NCBI GenBank assembly: GCA_965229335.1
Contig: OZ245874.1
Coordinates: 3,720,001-3,784,000 of the forward strand
DNA length: 64,000 nt
Origin: JAFKFH01 sp017307375
Lineage (GTDB): Bacteria; Pseudomonadota; Alphaproteobacteria; Ferrovibrionales; Ferrovibrionaceae
Reading direction: 5' to 3'
The position numbers were made by a program, and so were the translations under genes. This document shows positions 23,570 through 31,683 of this stretch, one piece after another. The notes beneath the pieces were generated by a model, which was not told where the DNA came from, did not search any database, and saw only the letters and a program-made list of their open reading frames with translations. Numbering within the stretch: the stretch's first letter is position 1; the number at the start of each line of letters is the position of its first letter.

Positions 23570-25174
23570 ATGAACAGGCGTGATTTGATTTCCGGCCGGC
23601 ATCTGGGTTGGGCGCTGGCCGGCGCCATGCTGGCGATGGGCGTCGGCGGTCTGCCGGCGATGGCCCAGGACAAGCCCTTGGTGATCGCCCGCAACATGGA
23701 CATCAATTCGCTGGATCCGCATCGCGGCTTCTGCGACACCTGCCAGATCTATTTCAGCGCTGCCTATGACACGCTGATCGGACTGGGCCCGGACAACAAG
23801 ACGCTGACCCCGAAAGTCGCGACCTCGTGGACGGTCAACGAGAACCAGACCGTCTTCACCTTCAAGCTCGACCCCAAGGCCAAGTTCTCCGACGGCACCG
23901 CCATCGAGGCCAAGGACGTCAAGTGGTCGTTCGAGCGGCTGAAGAACCTGAAGGGCAGCCCGGCCTTCCTGATGGACGACGTGGCCTCGGTCGAAGCCCC
24001 CGACGCGCAGACCGTCGTCGTCAAGATGGCCTCGCCGAACTCCGAATTCCTCGGGATGATCGCCGCCCCCTACATGGGGGTGATCAATTCCAAGGTCGCC
24101 ACGGCCGCCGGTGCCGTCGCCGGCCCGGATGCCGCGACGGCCGACAAGTCGGAAGCCTGGTTCCTGGCCAATTCGGCGGGCTCCGGCCCCTATACCCTCG
24201 CCGGTTATCGCGCCGACGACGAACTGCGGGTCAAGCGCAACGGCGCCTATTGGCGCACCGCGCCGGCGATTTCCGAGGTGGTGATCAAGCAGACCAAGGA
24301 TGCCGTCGCCCAGGCGCAGATGCTGCAGTCCGGCGCCGCCGACATCGCCATGCAGGTCGACGGCGAGACCGCCAAGACGATCAAGGGTGGCAACGTCGTC
24401 GTCTCGACGATCCCCTCCTACAACTACGTCTACATCGCGCTGAGCCCCGGGGCCAAGTCGAACACCGTCAAGCTGACGCCCGAAGTGCGCGAGGCGATCG
24501 CCGCCGCCCTCGACTACAAGGGCCTGATCGACTTCACGGTGGGCGATGCCGGCCGGCCGCAGCCGTCGCCGATTCCCAACGGCTTCCCCGGTTCGGACAA
24601 CCTGCCCGAGCCGAAGCAGGACCTGGCCAAGGCCAAGCAGCTGCTGGCCAAGGCGGGATTGGAGAAGGGCTTCGAGATCGATGCCCGCTTCCCCAACATG
24701 AACGTCTACGGCGTCGACCTGTCGCAGATGATGCAGAAGGTCCAGCAGGACCTGGCCAAGGTCAACATCAAGGCCAAGTTGCAGCCGTTGACGTTCACCG
24801 TCTGGCGCGAGGCGGTGTCCGGCGACGGCGTGCCGCTGACCGCGGTGTTCTACGCGCCCGACTACTACGGCTCGGCCCAGTACGTTCAGTACTTCGCGAT
24901 GATGCAGGGCTCGCCCTGGGCCAAGCGGGCCGGGGCCGCGAATGCGCCTGACATCATCAACCCGCGCGAGGCCGATTTGCTGAAGCAGGCGCTGGCCGCC
25001 CCCGCCGACCAGCAGAACAAGCTCTATCGCGACCTGGCGCTCGAGATGATCAAGGACAAGATCATCATCCCGATCGTCAGCCCGGACATGATCATGGCCC
25101 ATTCCAAGGCCATCAAGGGGGTGCGGTACTCGGCCTGCTGCAACCTGCCGCTCGACGAAATCGCGCGGAACTGA
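23570..25174 (+). CDS. ABC transporter substrate-binding protein, family 5 (peptide/opine type)
   Basis: 534 residues. The N terminus MNRRDLISGRH followed by an Ala/Gly core and PAMAQD resembles a Tat or Sec leader of about 33 residues. The mature part is family 5: NSLDPHRG, KFSDGTAIEAKDVKWSFERL, GSGPYTLAGYRADDELRVKRNGAYW and REAIAAALDYKGLIDFT. Despite the Dpp name, family 5 proteins also bind sugars, opines and amines. CGGGAGG precedes ATG 23570. It starts a five-gene importer operon 41 bases after the transketolase, so co-transcription with the island is possible. Confidence 0.9.
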   Translation: MNRRDLISGRHLGWALAGAMLAMGVGGLPAMAQDKPLVIARNMDINSLDPHRGFCDTCQIYFSAAYDTLIGLGPDNKTLTPKVATSWTVNENQTVFTFKLDPKAKFSDGTAIEAKDVKWSFERLKNLKGSPAFLMDDVASVEAPDAQTVVVKMASPNSEFLGMIAAPYMGVINSKVATAAGAVAGPDAATADKSEAWFLANSAGSGPYTLAGYRADDELRVKRNGAYWRTAPAISEVVIKQTKDAVAQAQMLQSGAADIAMQVDGETAKTIKGGNVVVSTIPSYNYVYIALSPGAKSNTVKLTPEVREAIAAALDYKGLIDFTVGDAGRPQPSPIPNGFPGSDNLPEPKQDLAKAKQLLAKAGLEKGFEIDARFPNMNVYGVDLSQMMQKVQQDLAKVNIKAKLQPLTFTVWREAVSGDGVPLTAVFYAPDYYGSAQYVQYFAMMQGSPWAKRAGAANAPDIINPREADLLKQALAAPADQQNKLYRDLALEMIKDKIIIPIVSPDMIMAHSKAIKGVRYSACCNLPLDEIARN

Positions 25175-25180
25175 CGGGGC

Positions 25181-26194
25181 GTGCTTCGCTACCTCGTCGG
25201 GCGGCTGGTGACGATGCCCCTGCTGTTGCTGGGCATCGTCACCATCGCCTTCGCGCTGTCGAACCTGACCAAGGGCGACCCGCTGATCTCGATCATCGGC
25301 GAGCGTCAGATGGACAATCCGGAAATCGTGGCGGCGGCCAAGGCCCGCTGGGGTCTCGACCGCCCGCTGCCGGAACGCTATCTGCGCTATGTCGGCAACC
25401 TGATCCAGGGTGACATGGGCATCTCGCTGCGGACCAAGCAGCCGGTTGCCCGCGACCTGATGGACCGGCTGCCGGCGACGCTCGAACTGGTGATCGCGGC
25501 CATGGTCGTCGGTGTCGGCGGCGGCATCCTGCTCGGCGTGGTCGCGGCGCGCTATCGCAACCGGGCGGCCGACCACGGCGCCCGGTTCGTCGCCCTGCTC
25601 GGCTCGTCGCTGCCCGTCTTCTGGTCGGGGCTGTTGCTGCTGTTCGTCTTTTCGGTGGTGCTGGGCTGGCTGCCCGGACCAGGCCGGCTCGATGCACGGC
25701 TGACGCCGCCGCCCGGGGTCACCGGCTTCTATACGGTCGACGCGCTGCTGGCCGGCGACTTCACCACCTTCCGCCTGGCCCTGACCCATCTGATCCTGCC
25801 GGCCTGCGTGCTCGGCTGGGCGGTGATGGGCATCATCTCGCGGCTGGTCCGTTCCTCGATGCTCGACGTGCTGGCGCAGGATTATATCCTGGCTGCTCGC
25901 GCCAAGGGGGCATCGGGGCCGCGGGTCCTGGTCAATCATGCACTGCGCAATGCGATGATCCCGACGCTGACCATCATCGGCTTCTCGTTCGCCTACCTGA
26001 TCACCGGCGCCGTCCTGACCGAAACGATCTTCTCCTGGCCGGGGATCGGTTCCTATACCGTCGATGCCGCGCGTTCGCTCGACTATCCGGCGATCATGGG
26101 CGTCACGATCGTCGGCGGCTCGGCCTTCCTGCTGACCAATCTGGTAACCGACCTCGCCTACGCGCTGGTCGATCCGCGGGTCAAGCTCGGATGA
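25181..26194 (+). CDS. dppB-like: ABC transporter permease, DppB type
   Basis: 337 residues with six predicted helices; begins at GTG 6 bases after the binding-protein stop. Family features are the N-terminal helix MLRYLVGRLVTMPLLLLGIVTIAFAL, a periplasmic loop with ERYLRYVGNLIQGDMG, the coupling loop DYILAARAKGASGPRVLVNHALRNAMIPT and TETIFSWPGIGSYTVDA. Its stop overlaps the dppC-like start by 4 bases. Confidence 0.92.
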   Translation: MLRYLVGRLVTMPLLLLGIVTIAFALSNLTKGDPLISIIGERQMDNPEIVAAAKARWGLDRPLPERYLRYVGNLIQGDMGISLRTKQPVARDLMDRLPATLELVIAAMVVGVGGGILLGVVAARYRNRAADHGARFVALLGSSLPVFWSGLLLLFVFSVVLGWLPGPGRLDARLTPPPGVTGFYTVDALLAGDFTTFRLALTHLILPACVLGWAVMGIISRLVRSSMLDVLAQDYILAARAKGASGPRVLVNHALRNAMIPTLTIIGFSFAYLITGAVLTETIFSWPGIGSYTVDAARSLDYPAIMGVTIVGGSAFLLTNLVTDLAYALVDPRVKLG

Positions 26195-27015
26195 AGGCGC
26201 TGGCTCTGCTTCGTCGCCTGGGCCTGCCGATGATCATCGGTGGCTTCATCGTCCTGTTCTGGATCGTGGTGGCACTCACCATCGACCTGTGGTCGCCCTA
26301 CGATCCGTTCTCGATCGTCGGCCGCCGGCTGCGTCCGCCGTCGGACGTCCACTGGCTCGGTACCGACGGGCTGGGCCGGGACGTCCTTGTCCGGACGCTC
26401 TACGGCGTGCGTCACTCGCTGCCGATCGCGCTGGTGGTGGTGCTGGTTTCCAGCCTCGGCGGCGCCATGCTCGGCGCGATCGCCGGCTATCTCGGCGGCA
26501 AGACCGATTCCGTGATCATGCGGCTGGTCGACATCACGCTGTCGTTTCCGGCGATCCTGCTGGCCATGGCCGTGACGGCGGCGCTGGGGCCGGGTCTGGG
26601 CAATGCCGCGGTTGCCATGGTCGTCGTCTCCTGGCCGGTCTATGCCCGGCTGATGCGTGCCCAGGTGCTGACGATGCGCGAGCGCGAGCATGTCGAGGCT
26701 GCCGTCGCCGCCGGCGCCGGCCGCGTGCGTGTGCTGACCCGGCATATCCTGCCGCTCTGCTGGAGCCCCGTACTGGTCAATGCGACGATGGATCTGGGCC
26801 AGATCGTTCTGCTGGCCGCCTCGCTCAGCTTCATCGGGCTCGGTGCCTTGCCGCCGACACCGGAATGGGGGCAGATGATCGCCGAGGGCGCGGTGAACTT
26901 CTATCAATGGTGGGTGGCGCTGGGGCCGGGGCTTGCGATCCTTTCGGTCGTGCTCGGCTTCAACTTCCTGGGTGACGGCCTGCGCGACCTGCTCGACCCG
27001 AGGTCGGCCCAATGA
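26191..27015 (+). CDS. dppC-like: ABC transporter permease, DppC type
   Basis: 274 residues with six predicted helices. WLGTDGLGRDVLVRTLYGVRHSL is the hallmark DppC periplasmic segment, and EHVEAAVAAGAGRVRVLTRHILP is the ATPase-coupling loop. It pairs with the preceding permease to form the channel. Start and stop both overlap neighbours by 4 bases. Confidence 0.92.
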   Translation: MKALALLRRLGLPMIIGGFIVLFWIVVALTIDLWSPYDPFSIVGRRLRPPSDVHWLGTDGLGRDVLVRTLYGVRHSLPIALVVVLVSSLGGAMLGAIAGYLGGKTDSVIMRLVDITLSFPAILLAMAVTAALGPGLGNAAVAMVVVSWPVYARLMRAQVLTMREREHVEAAVAAGAGRVRVLTRHILPLCWSPVLVNATMDLGQIVLLAASLSFIGLGALPPTPEWGQMIAEGAVNFYQWWVALGPGLAILSVVLGFNFLGDGLRDLLDPRSAQ

Positions 27016-27986
27016 CCGCGCCGCTGCTCGAAGTCCGCGGCCTCGAAGTCGCCTTTCCATCGCCAGCGGGCCGGCTGGCCGCGCTGCGTGGCGTCGATTT
27101 CCACGTCGCGGCCGGCGAGGTGCTGGGGCTGGTCGGCGAATCCGGTTCGGGCAAGAGCCTGACGATGCTGTCGATCATGGGTTTGCTGGCCCCCAACGTC
27201 GAAGTTTCGGGTTCGGTGCGGCTGGACGGTGAAGAACTGCTTGGCCGGACCGAGGCCGCCATGCGGCGCTATCGCGGGCGGCGGATCGCAATGATCTTCC
27301 AGGATCCGATGACGGCGCTGAATCCGGTGATTCCGATCGGCGACCAGATCGTCGAGGCGATCCGCATCCATCAGCCGGGGCTGTCCCGCCGCTCGGCGCG
27401 CGAGCGCGCGGTCGAGCTGCTGTCCCAGGTCGCGATCCCCGATCCGCGGGCCCGGGCCGGGCAATACCCGTTCGAGTTTTCCGGCGGCATGCGCCAGCGT
27501 GCGATGATCGCGATGGCGCTGGCCAACGATCCCGAACTGCTGATCGCCGACGAGCCGACCACGGCGCTCGACGTGACGATCCAGGCCCAGGTGATCGAGG
27601 TGATGGAACGGCTGCGGCGCGACCGCGGCATCGGCCTGATCCTCATCACCCATGATCTTGGCCTGGTGGCGGGCGTGGCCGACCGCGTGGCGATCATGTA
27701 CGCCGGACGGGTGGTCGAGCAGGCAGCGACGGCCGAGGTCTTCTACCGCCCCCGCCATCCCTATACCCGCCGGCTGCTGGCCTCGCTGCCGCGCTTCGAC
27801 GACGATGTCGATCGGCTGGCGACCATCGACGGCGTGCCGCCATCGCCCGCGCGCCGGCCGCCCGGCTGCGCCTTTGCGCCGCGCTGCCTCGATGCCGTCG
27901 ACCGCTGTGCGCAGGACGATCCGCTGCCGCGGCGGATCGGCGCCTCGGCCGTCGCCTGCCATCGCGCCGAGGAGTTGCCGGCATGA
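27012..27986 (+). CDS. dppD-like: ABC transporter ATP-binding protein, DppD type
   Basis: 324 residues. Walker A GESGSGKSL, Q-loop FQDPMTALNPV, signature FSGGMRQRAMIAMAL, Walker B LLIADEPTTALD and switch LITHDLGL are intact. The C-terminal oligopeptide tail is present with cysteines (GCAFAPRCLDAVDRC), as in full-length DppD/OppD. It hydrolyses ATP together with the next protein. Confidence 0.92.
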   Translation: MTAPLLEVRGLEVAFPSPAGRLAALRGVDFHVAAGEVLGLVGESGSGKSLTMLSIMGLLAPNVEVSGSVRLDGEELLGRTEAAMRRYRGRRIAMIFQDPMTALNPVIPIGDQIVEAIRIHQPGLSRRSARERAVELLSQVAIPDPRARAGQYPFEFSGGMRQRAMIAMALANDPELLIADEPTTALDVTIQAQVIEVMERLRRDRGIGLILITHDLGLVAGVADRVAIMYAGRVVEQAATAEVFYRPRHPYTRRLLASLPRFDDDVDRLATIDGVPPSPARRPPGCAFAPRCLDAVDRCAQDDPLPRRIGASAVACHRAEELPA

Positions 27987-28963
27987 CCGAGCCCGTTCTG
28001 TCGGTGCGCAACCTGGTCAAATCCTACAAGGTCCGGGGAAAGGGCCTGTGGGGGCAAATGCGCGAGGTTCAGGCGGTCGCCGGCGTCTCGTTCGATCTGG
28101 CACCCGGCGAAACCCTGGGTCTCGTGGGCGAATCCGGCTGCGGCAAGTCGACGCTGGCCCGCTGCCTGGTCCGGCTGCTGCAGCCGTCGTCCGGGCAGAT
28201 CCTGTTTCGCGGCCAGGACATTGCCCAGCTTGGCCAGGCCGAGATGCGGCCGTTGCGCCAGCATCTGCAGATCGTCTTCCAGGACCCCTATGCCTCGCTG
28301 CATCCGCGGCTGCGCACCCGCGACATCATCGCCGAGCCGCTGCGCAATCTCGGAGTGGCCGAAAGCGAAATTCCCGATCGCGTCGCCGAGGCGCTGCGCC
28401 TGGTGCAGCTCGATCCAGATCACGCCCGGCGCTATCCGCATGAGTTCTCCGGCGGCCAGCGTCAGCGCATCGGTATCGCCCGCGCCCTGGTCCTGAACCC
28501 GTCGGTGGTGGTGCTGGACGAACCGGTCTCGGCACTCGACGTCTCGATCCAGGCCGGCGTGCTGAACCTGCTGAAGGACCTGCAGGCGCGGCTCGGCCTG
28601 TCCTATGTCTTCATCGCGCACAACCTGTCGGTCGTCCGCCACCTGTCGGATCGTGTGGCGGTGATGTATCTCGGCAAGATCATCGAGCTGGGCAGGCGCG
28701 ACGAGCTCTACGCCAATCCCCGGCATCCCTATACGCGCGCGCTGCTCTCGGCGGCGCCGCTGCCGGACCCGGAGCGCGAGCGCGCCCGCCAGCGCATCAT
28801 CCTGACCGGCGACGTGCCGAACCCGGCCAACCCGCCATCGGGCTGCCGCTTCCGCACGCGCTGCTACCAGGTCGGCGAGCGTTGCCCTGCCGACGAACCG
28901 CCACTGTCGGGAGCCGAGCATTCGATGGCCTGCCACTATCCATTGGTAGGTGCGCCGGTGTAA
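27983..28963 (+). CDS. dppF-like: ABC transporter ATP-binding protein, DppF type
   Basis: 326 residues. Walker A GESGCGKST, Q-loop FQDPYASLHPR, signature FSGGQRQRIGIARAL, Walker B VVVLDEPVSALD and switch FIAHNLSV are present. The C-terminal Cys-rich tail GCRFRTRCYQVGERC is also present. It is the last gene of the 23570-28963 importer. Confidence 0.92.
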   Translation: MTEPVLSVRNLVKSYKVRGKGLWGQMREVQAVAGVSFDLAPGETLGLVGESGCGKSTLARCLVRLLQPSSGQILFRGQDIAQLGQAEMRPLRQHLQIVFQDPYASLHPRLRTRDIIAEPLRNLGVAESEIPDRVAEALRLVQLDPDHARRYPHEFSGGQRQRIGIARALVLNPSVVVLDEPVSALDVSIQAGVLNLLKDLQARLGLSYVFIAHNLSVVRHLSDRVAVMYLGKIIELGRRDELYANPRHPYTRALLSAAPLPDPERERARQRIILTGDVPNPANPPSGCRFRTRCYQVGERCPADEPPLSGAEHSMACHYPLVGAPV

Positions 28964-29043
28964 CCTGCCGCCCTGGATTGCTTCGGGGGATACTTTGTCG
29001 GCTTGCCGGGTTGGCCTGTTCGCTGTCGGATCGGCCTTTGCCC

Positions 29044-29817
29044 ATGGCGGCTGAGTACGACCTGATCATCCATCATCATCTCGGCCTTGGCGACCATCTG
29101 GTCTGCAACGCACTGGTTCGCCACTACGCGGCCGGATGCCGGCGCGTCGGTCTTTGCTGCAAGCCCCACAACATGGCGTCGGTCGCCTTCATGTATCGCG
29201 ATCTTGCCCAGCTTGAGCTGCTGCCCGCCACCGACGACCGCGAGGCCGCCACAGTCCTTGCGGCCGTACCTGAAAGTGCACGGCTGGCGATCGGGTTCGA
29301 TAAGCTCGATTCGCGCGATTTCGTCGAAGCCTTCTACCGCCAGGCCGGTCTCGCGAGGGCGGTGCGCTATGACGGATTCCATGTCGAGCGGGATCCCGCC
29401 CGGGAAGAGGCATGCTTCCGGCGACTGGTCGGCGACCGGACGCACTATCTGTTCCTGCACGACGATGTGTCGCGCGGCTTTGAGATCGATCCCCGGCGGA
29501 TCGAATCGCCGCTGCCCGTGGTCCGGCCTGCAGGCGCGGATTCGATCTTCGACTATGCCGCAATCATCGAGCGGGCGACGGAAATCCACTGCATCGACAG
29601 TTCGTTCGCCAACCTGGTCGAATCGCTGCCGCGGCTGGCGGCCGGTCGATTGGTGCTGCACGGCTACGCCAAGCCGACCTCGACTGTCGCGTTCTGCCGG
29701 CATCGCTGGGAAAAGCTCGGCCTGATGCCGCCCGGCCTGCCGCGGCTGGCCGATATCCGCAACGCCTACCTGCAGCTGCGCTTTCGCTGGACCTGCTGGC
29801 GGCGGGGATGGAAATGA
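29044..29817 (+). CDS. Glycosyltransferase-like protein of unknown function
   Basis: 257 residues, no signal peptide. The N terminus IIHHHLGLGDHLVCNALVRHY matches the GLGD(H/I) phosphate-loop start of GT9/heptosyltransferase-like folds. Near the C terminus, EIHCIDSSFANLVESLPRL resembles the site where such enzymes hold the donor nucleotide. At about 260 residues it is shorter than true heptosyltransferases (about 340), so it may be a single-domain or divergent member of surface-polysaccharide loci. I chose ATG 29044; the frame is open back to 28882, but that would overlap the transporter gene. It stands alone between the importer and a terminator. Confidence 0.55.
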   Translation: MAAEYDLIIHHHLGLGDHLVCNALVRHYAAGCRRVGLCCKPHNMASVAFMYRDLAQLELLPATDDREAATVLAAVPESARLAIGFDKLDSRDFVEAFYRQAGLARAVRYDGFHVERDPAREEACFRRLVGDRTHYLFLHDDVSRGFEIDPRRIESPLPVVRPAGADSIFDYAAIIERATEIHCIDSSFANLVESLPRLAAGRLVLHGYAKPTSTVAFCRHRWEKLGLMPPGLPRLADIRNAYLQLRFRWTCWRRGWK

Positions 29818-29839
29818 AGTGGGGGAAAGGCTCTGGCGA

Positions 29840-29866
29840 GGCCGGGTGGCATGTTGCCACCCGGCC
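29840..29866. terminator. Bidirectional hairpin terminator
   Basis: A perfect 12-bp stem (29840-29851 with 29855-29866) and a 3-base loop lie between the convergent stops of the glycosyltransferase-like gene (29817) and the outer-membrane gene (29873). CTTC follows on the plus strand and CTC on the minus strand. It works equally for both directions. Confidence 0.75.
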
Positions 29867-29872
29867 CTTCGA

Positions 29873-30727
29873 TCAGAATGCCTTGTTGATCGTGATGCCG
29901 AAGCCCTGGGTCGTCGTGCTGCCCGAGCTGGTACCGACCAGCGAGCCGGCATAGGTCAGGCCGGTGTTCGCGTTGACGTTGCGGAACGCCGAGTTGTAGT
30001 TCGCCGTCTTGTTCTGCGTCGTCCCGATCGTGTAGTTCACGTCGATGAACCACGACGAGTCGAGGAAGTAGGTGGCGCCGACCGTCGCGCCCACGCCCCA
30101 GACCCAGTCGGTATTCGAGAAGTTCTGCGGCGTGCCGGAAATGTCGGTCCGGTTGCCGTTGATGTCGGCGAAGCCGATGACGCCGTTGATCTTGGTCTGG
30201 ACCTGCGACAGCGTCGGGCCGGCACCGAGATAGACGTAGCTGCGATCGAAGGTGTAGCCGACATAGGGCATCAGCGAGACCTGCTGACGCACGTTCACCT
30301 GGTAGGACTGGACCACCGCGTTGCCGGTGAACGACGTGGTCCCGAACGAGCCGTATTGCGGCACCAGGAAGCGCGGGCTGGTCGACTGGTTGTTGATGTA
30401 GCTGTAGGACAGCTTGCCGCCGACCAGCCAGTTCGAATTGTCGAACTTGCGGAAATAGCCGGCCTGCAGGTTCGGGGCGATGCCGGTCTCGTTGCCGAGG
30501 CTGGGGCTGACGGCCGGGCCCGTGGCCGTGCCCGAGGCGAGCTTCGCGCCGGTCGCGGTGTTGTAGGTATCGGAGATCCCGGTCGCCGTGATCTGCTGGT
30601 CGTTGTAGTGCGTCGAGTTTACGCTGCCGCCCAACCCGGCATAGAAACCCTGCGACGGCACGATGGTCTGCGCGAACGCAGGCGTCGTCAGCACCATCGC
30701 GATGGCGCACACCGATATCTTCTTCAT
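29873..30727 (-). CDS. Outer-membrane beta-barrel protein (porin/OmpW-like family)
   Basis: 284 residues. A Sec signal covers about residues 1-19 (MKKISVCAIAMVL, then a TPAFAQ cleavage site). The mature protein shows alternating polar/hydrophobic strands rich in Tyr, Asn, Gly and Thr (GFYAGLGGSVNSTHY, LMPYVGYTFDRSYVYLGAG, TYFLDSSWFIDVNYTIG) and ends in Phe, the outer-membrane insertion signal. ATG 30727 follows a GGGGG ribosome site. The region is less GC-rich than its neighbours, with many Asn/Thr codons, as usual for barrel proteins. The exact role (porin, adhesion or structural) is not determined. Confidence 0.82.
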   Translation of the reverse strand: MKKISVCAIAMVLTTPAFAQTIVPSQGFYAGLGGSVNSTHYNDQQITATGISDTYNTATGAKLASGTATGPAVSPSLGNETGIAPNLQAGYFRKFDNSNWLVGGKLSYSYINNQSTSPRFLVPQYGSFGTTSFTGNAVVQSYQVNVRQQVSLMPYVGYTFDRSYVYLGAGPTLSQVQTKINGVIGFADINGNRTDISGTPQNFSNTDWVWGVGATVGATYFLDSSWFIDVNYTIGTTQNKTANYNSAFRNVNANTGLTYAGSLVGTSSGSTTTQGFGITINKAF

Positions 30728-30901
30728 GCTAACCCCCGAGATAAAATCAACCGCTGGACTCTCCGGAAAATTTACGTTTGTACAACGTAATTGTCTGTAA
30801 TAGTTTTTATTTCCACATTTTGACAATGTAGAAACTATCGGAACGCATAGCTGAAAAGCTATCTATCTTGACGTGGCATCGAGGCCGCGATACATAGCTA
30901 T
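30728..30901. promoter_or_regulatory. Divergent AT-rich promoter region between outer-membrane and ArsR genes
   Basis: 174 bp, strongly AT-rich. For the minus-strand barrel gene, TTGTCA (30826-30821) and TATTAC (30802-30797), 18 bases apart, form a plausible promoter. An inverted repeat TTACGTT-N5-AACGTAA at 30772-30790 sits at the expected start of transcription. A second inverted repeat ATAGCT-GAAA-AGCTAT is at 30847-30862. The plus-strand ArsR promoter is listed separately. Confidence 0.5.
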
Positions 30902-30911
30902 ATGGCTATGT
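30868..30911 (+). promoter_or_regulatory. ArsR-gene promoter with overlapping operator; transcript probably leaderless
   Basis: TTGACG (30868-30873) and TACATA (30891-30896) are 17 bases apart. The expected transcription start falls at about 30902-30904, which is the ATG itself. The inverted repeat ACATAGC-TATATG-GCTATGT (30892-30911) covers both the -10 box and the start codon, an ideal place for autorepression. No ribosome-binding site is visible. Confidence 0.55.
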
Positions 30912-31234
30912 TATCTCGCGACCTTCCAGCAGTGTTCGGTGCGTTGGCCGATTCCACCCGGCTGGCGGTGGTCGAGCGCCTCGCGCAGGGACCAGCCTCG
31001 GTTTCCGATCTTGCGACGCCGTTCGACATGGCCGGCCCATCGTTCCTGAAGCATCTGAAGGTGCTGGAGGACGCGGGGCTGGTGCGCAGCACCAAGAAGG
31101 GCCGCGTGCGGACGGTGACCCTCGACCCCGCTGCCCTGGCCTGGGTCGAAGACTGGGTGGCCCGCCATCGTCGGCAGTGGCAAGGCCGGCTCGACGCACT
31201 GGGGACTTTCCTGGAACAGGAGGCAAACCGATGA
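30902..31234 (+). CDS. ArsR-family transcriptional regulator
   Basis: 110-residue winged helix protein: LADSTRLAVVERLAQGPASVSDLATPFDMAGPSFLKHLKVLEDAGLVRSTKKGRVRTVTLDP spans most of it. The metal-binding CxC of arsenic or zinc sensors is absent, which fits the subgroup that is co-encoded with SRPBCC proteins and has no known metal. The start is ATG 30902 or, 6 bases on, ATG 30908. It overlaps the next gene by 4 bases, the standard two-gene ArsR-SRPBCC arrangement. Confidence 0.88.
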   Translation: MAMLSRDLPAVFGALADSTRLAVVERLAQGPASVSDLATPFDMAGPSFLKHLKVLEDAGLVRSTKKGRVRTVTLDPAALAWVEDWVARHRRQWQGRLDALGTFLEQEANR

Positions 31235-31683
31235 CCGACGCCACGCACCGGCACGACAGTTTCACGCTCGAGCAGGTTTATCCGAATTGCCGGGCGCATG
31301 TCTGGGCCGCATGGAGCGTGCGGGACAAGAAGGCGGCCTGGCTTGGTGCGCCCGCCCTGGAGATGGATTTCCGCCCCGGTGGTTTCGAGCGCAGCGTCTT
31401 TCATGACGCGATCGGCGAGCATGTCAACGAGACACATTATTTCGAGATCAAGCAGGGCGAGCGTATCGTGCTCGCCTATTCGATGTCGGTGAACGGGCGG
31501 ATTCACACGGTATCTTTGGCCACGATCGTCTTCCTGGACGAGGGGGGCGGCACCCGGCTGCGTTATACCGAGCAGATGTGCGTCATTCCGCCCAGCGACG
31601 GGATGGCCGGGCGGCGGCAGGGCTGGTCGGCCCTGCTCGACGCCCTGGGCAGCTATCTCCGCAGCGACCGACGGTCAAACTAG
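31231..31683 (+). CDS. SRPBCC (AHSA1-like) domain protein
   Basis: 150 residues of the START/Bet v1-like fold. Family traces are SFTLEQVYPNCRAHVWAAWSVRDKKAAWLGAP at the start, FRPGGFERSV in the middle and TRLRYTEQM...GWSALLDALGSYL at the end. The fold has a hydrophobic ligand cavity. Members paired with ArsR regulators are usually of unknown ligand. It is translationally coupled to the regulator, and its 3' end overlaps the convergent acyl-CoA dehydrogenase gene by 9 bases. Confidence 0.88.
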   Translation: MTDATHRHDSFTLEQVYPNCRAHVWAAWSVRDKKAAWLGAPALEMDFRPGGFERSVFHDAIGEHVNETHYFEIKQGERIVLAYSMSVNGRIHTVSLATIVFLDEGGGTRLRYTEQMCVIPPSDGMAGRRQGWSALLDALGSYLRSDRRSN

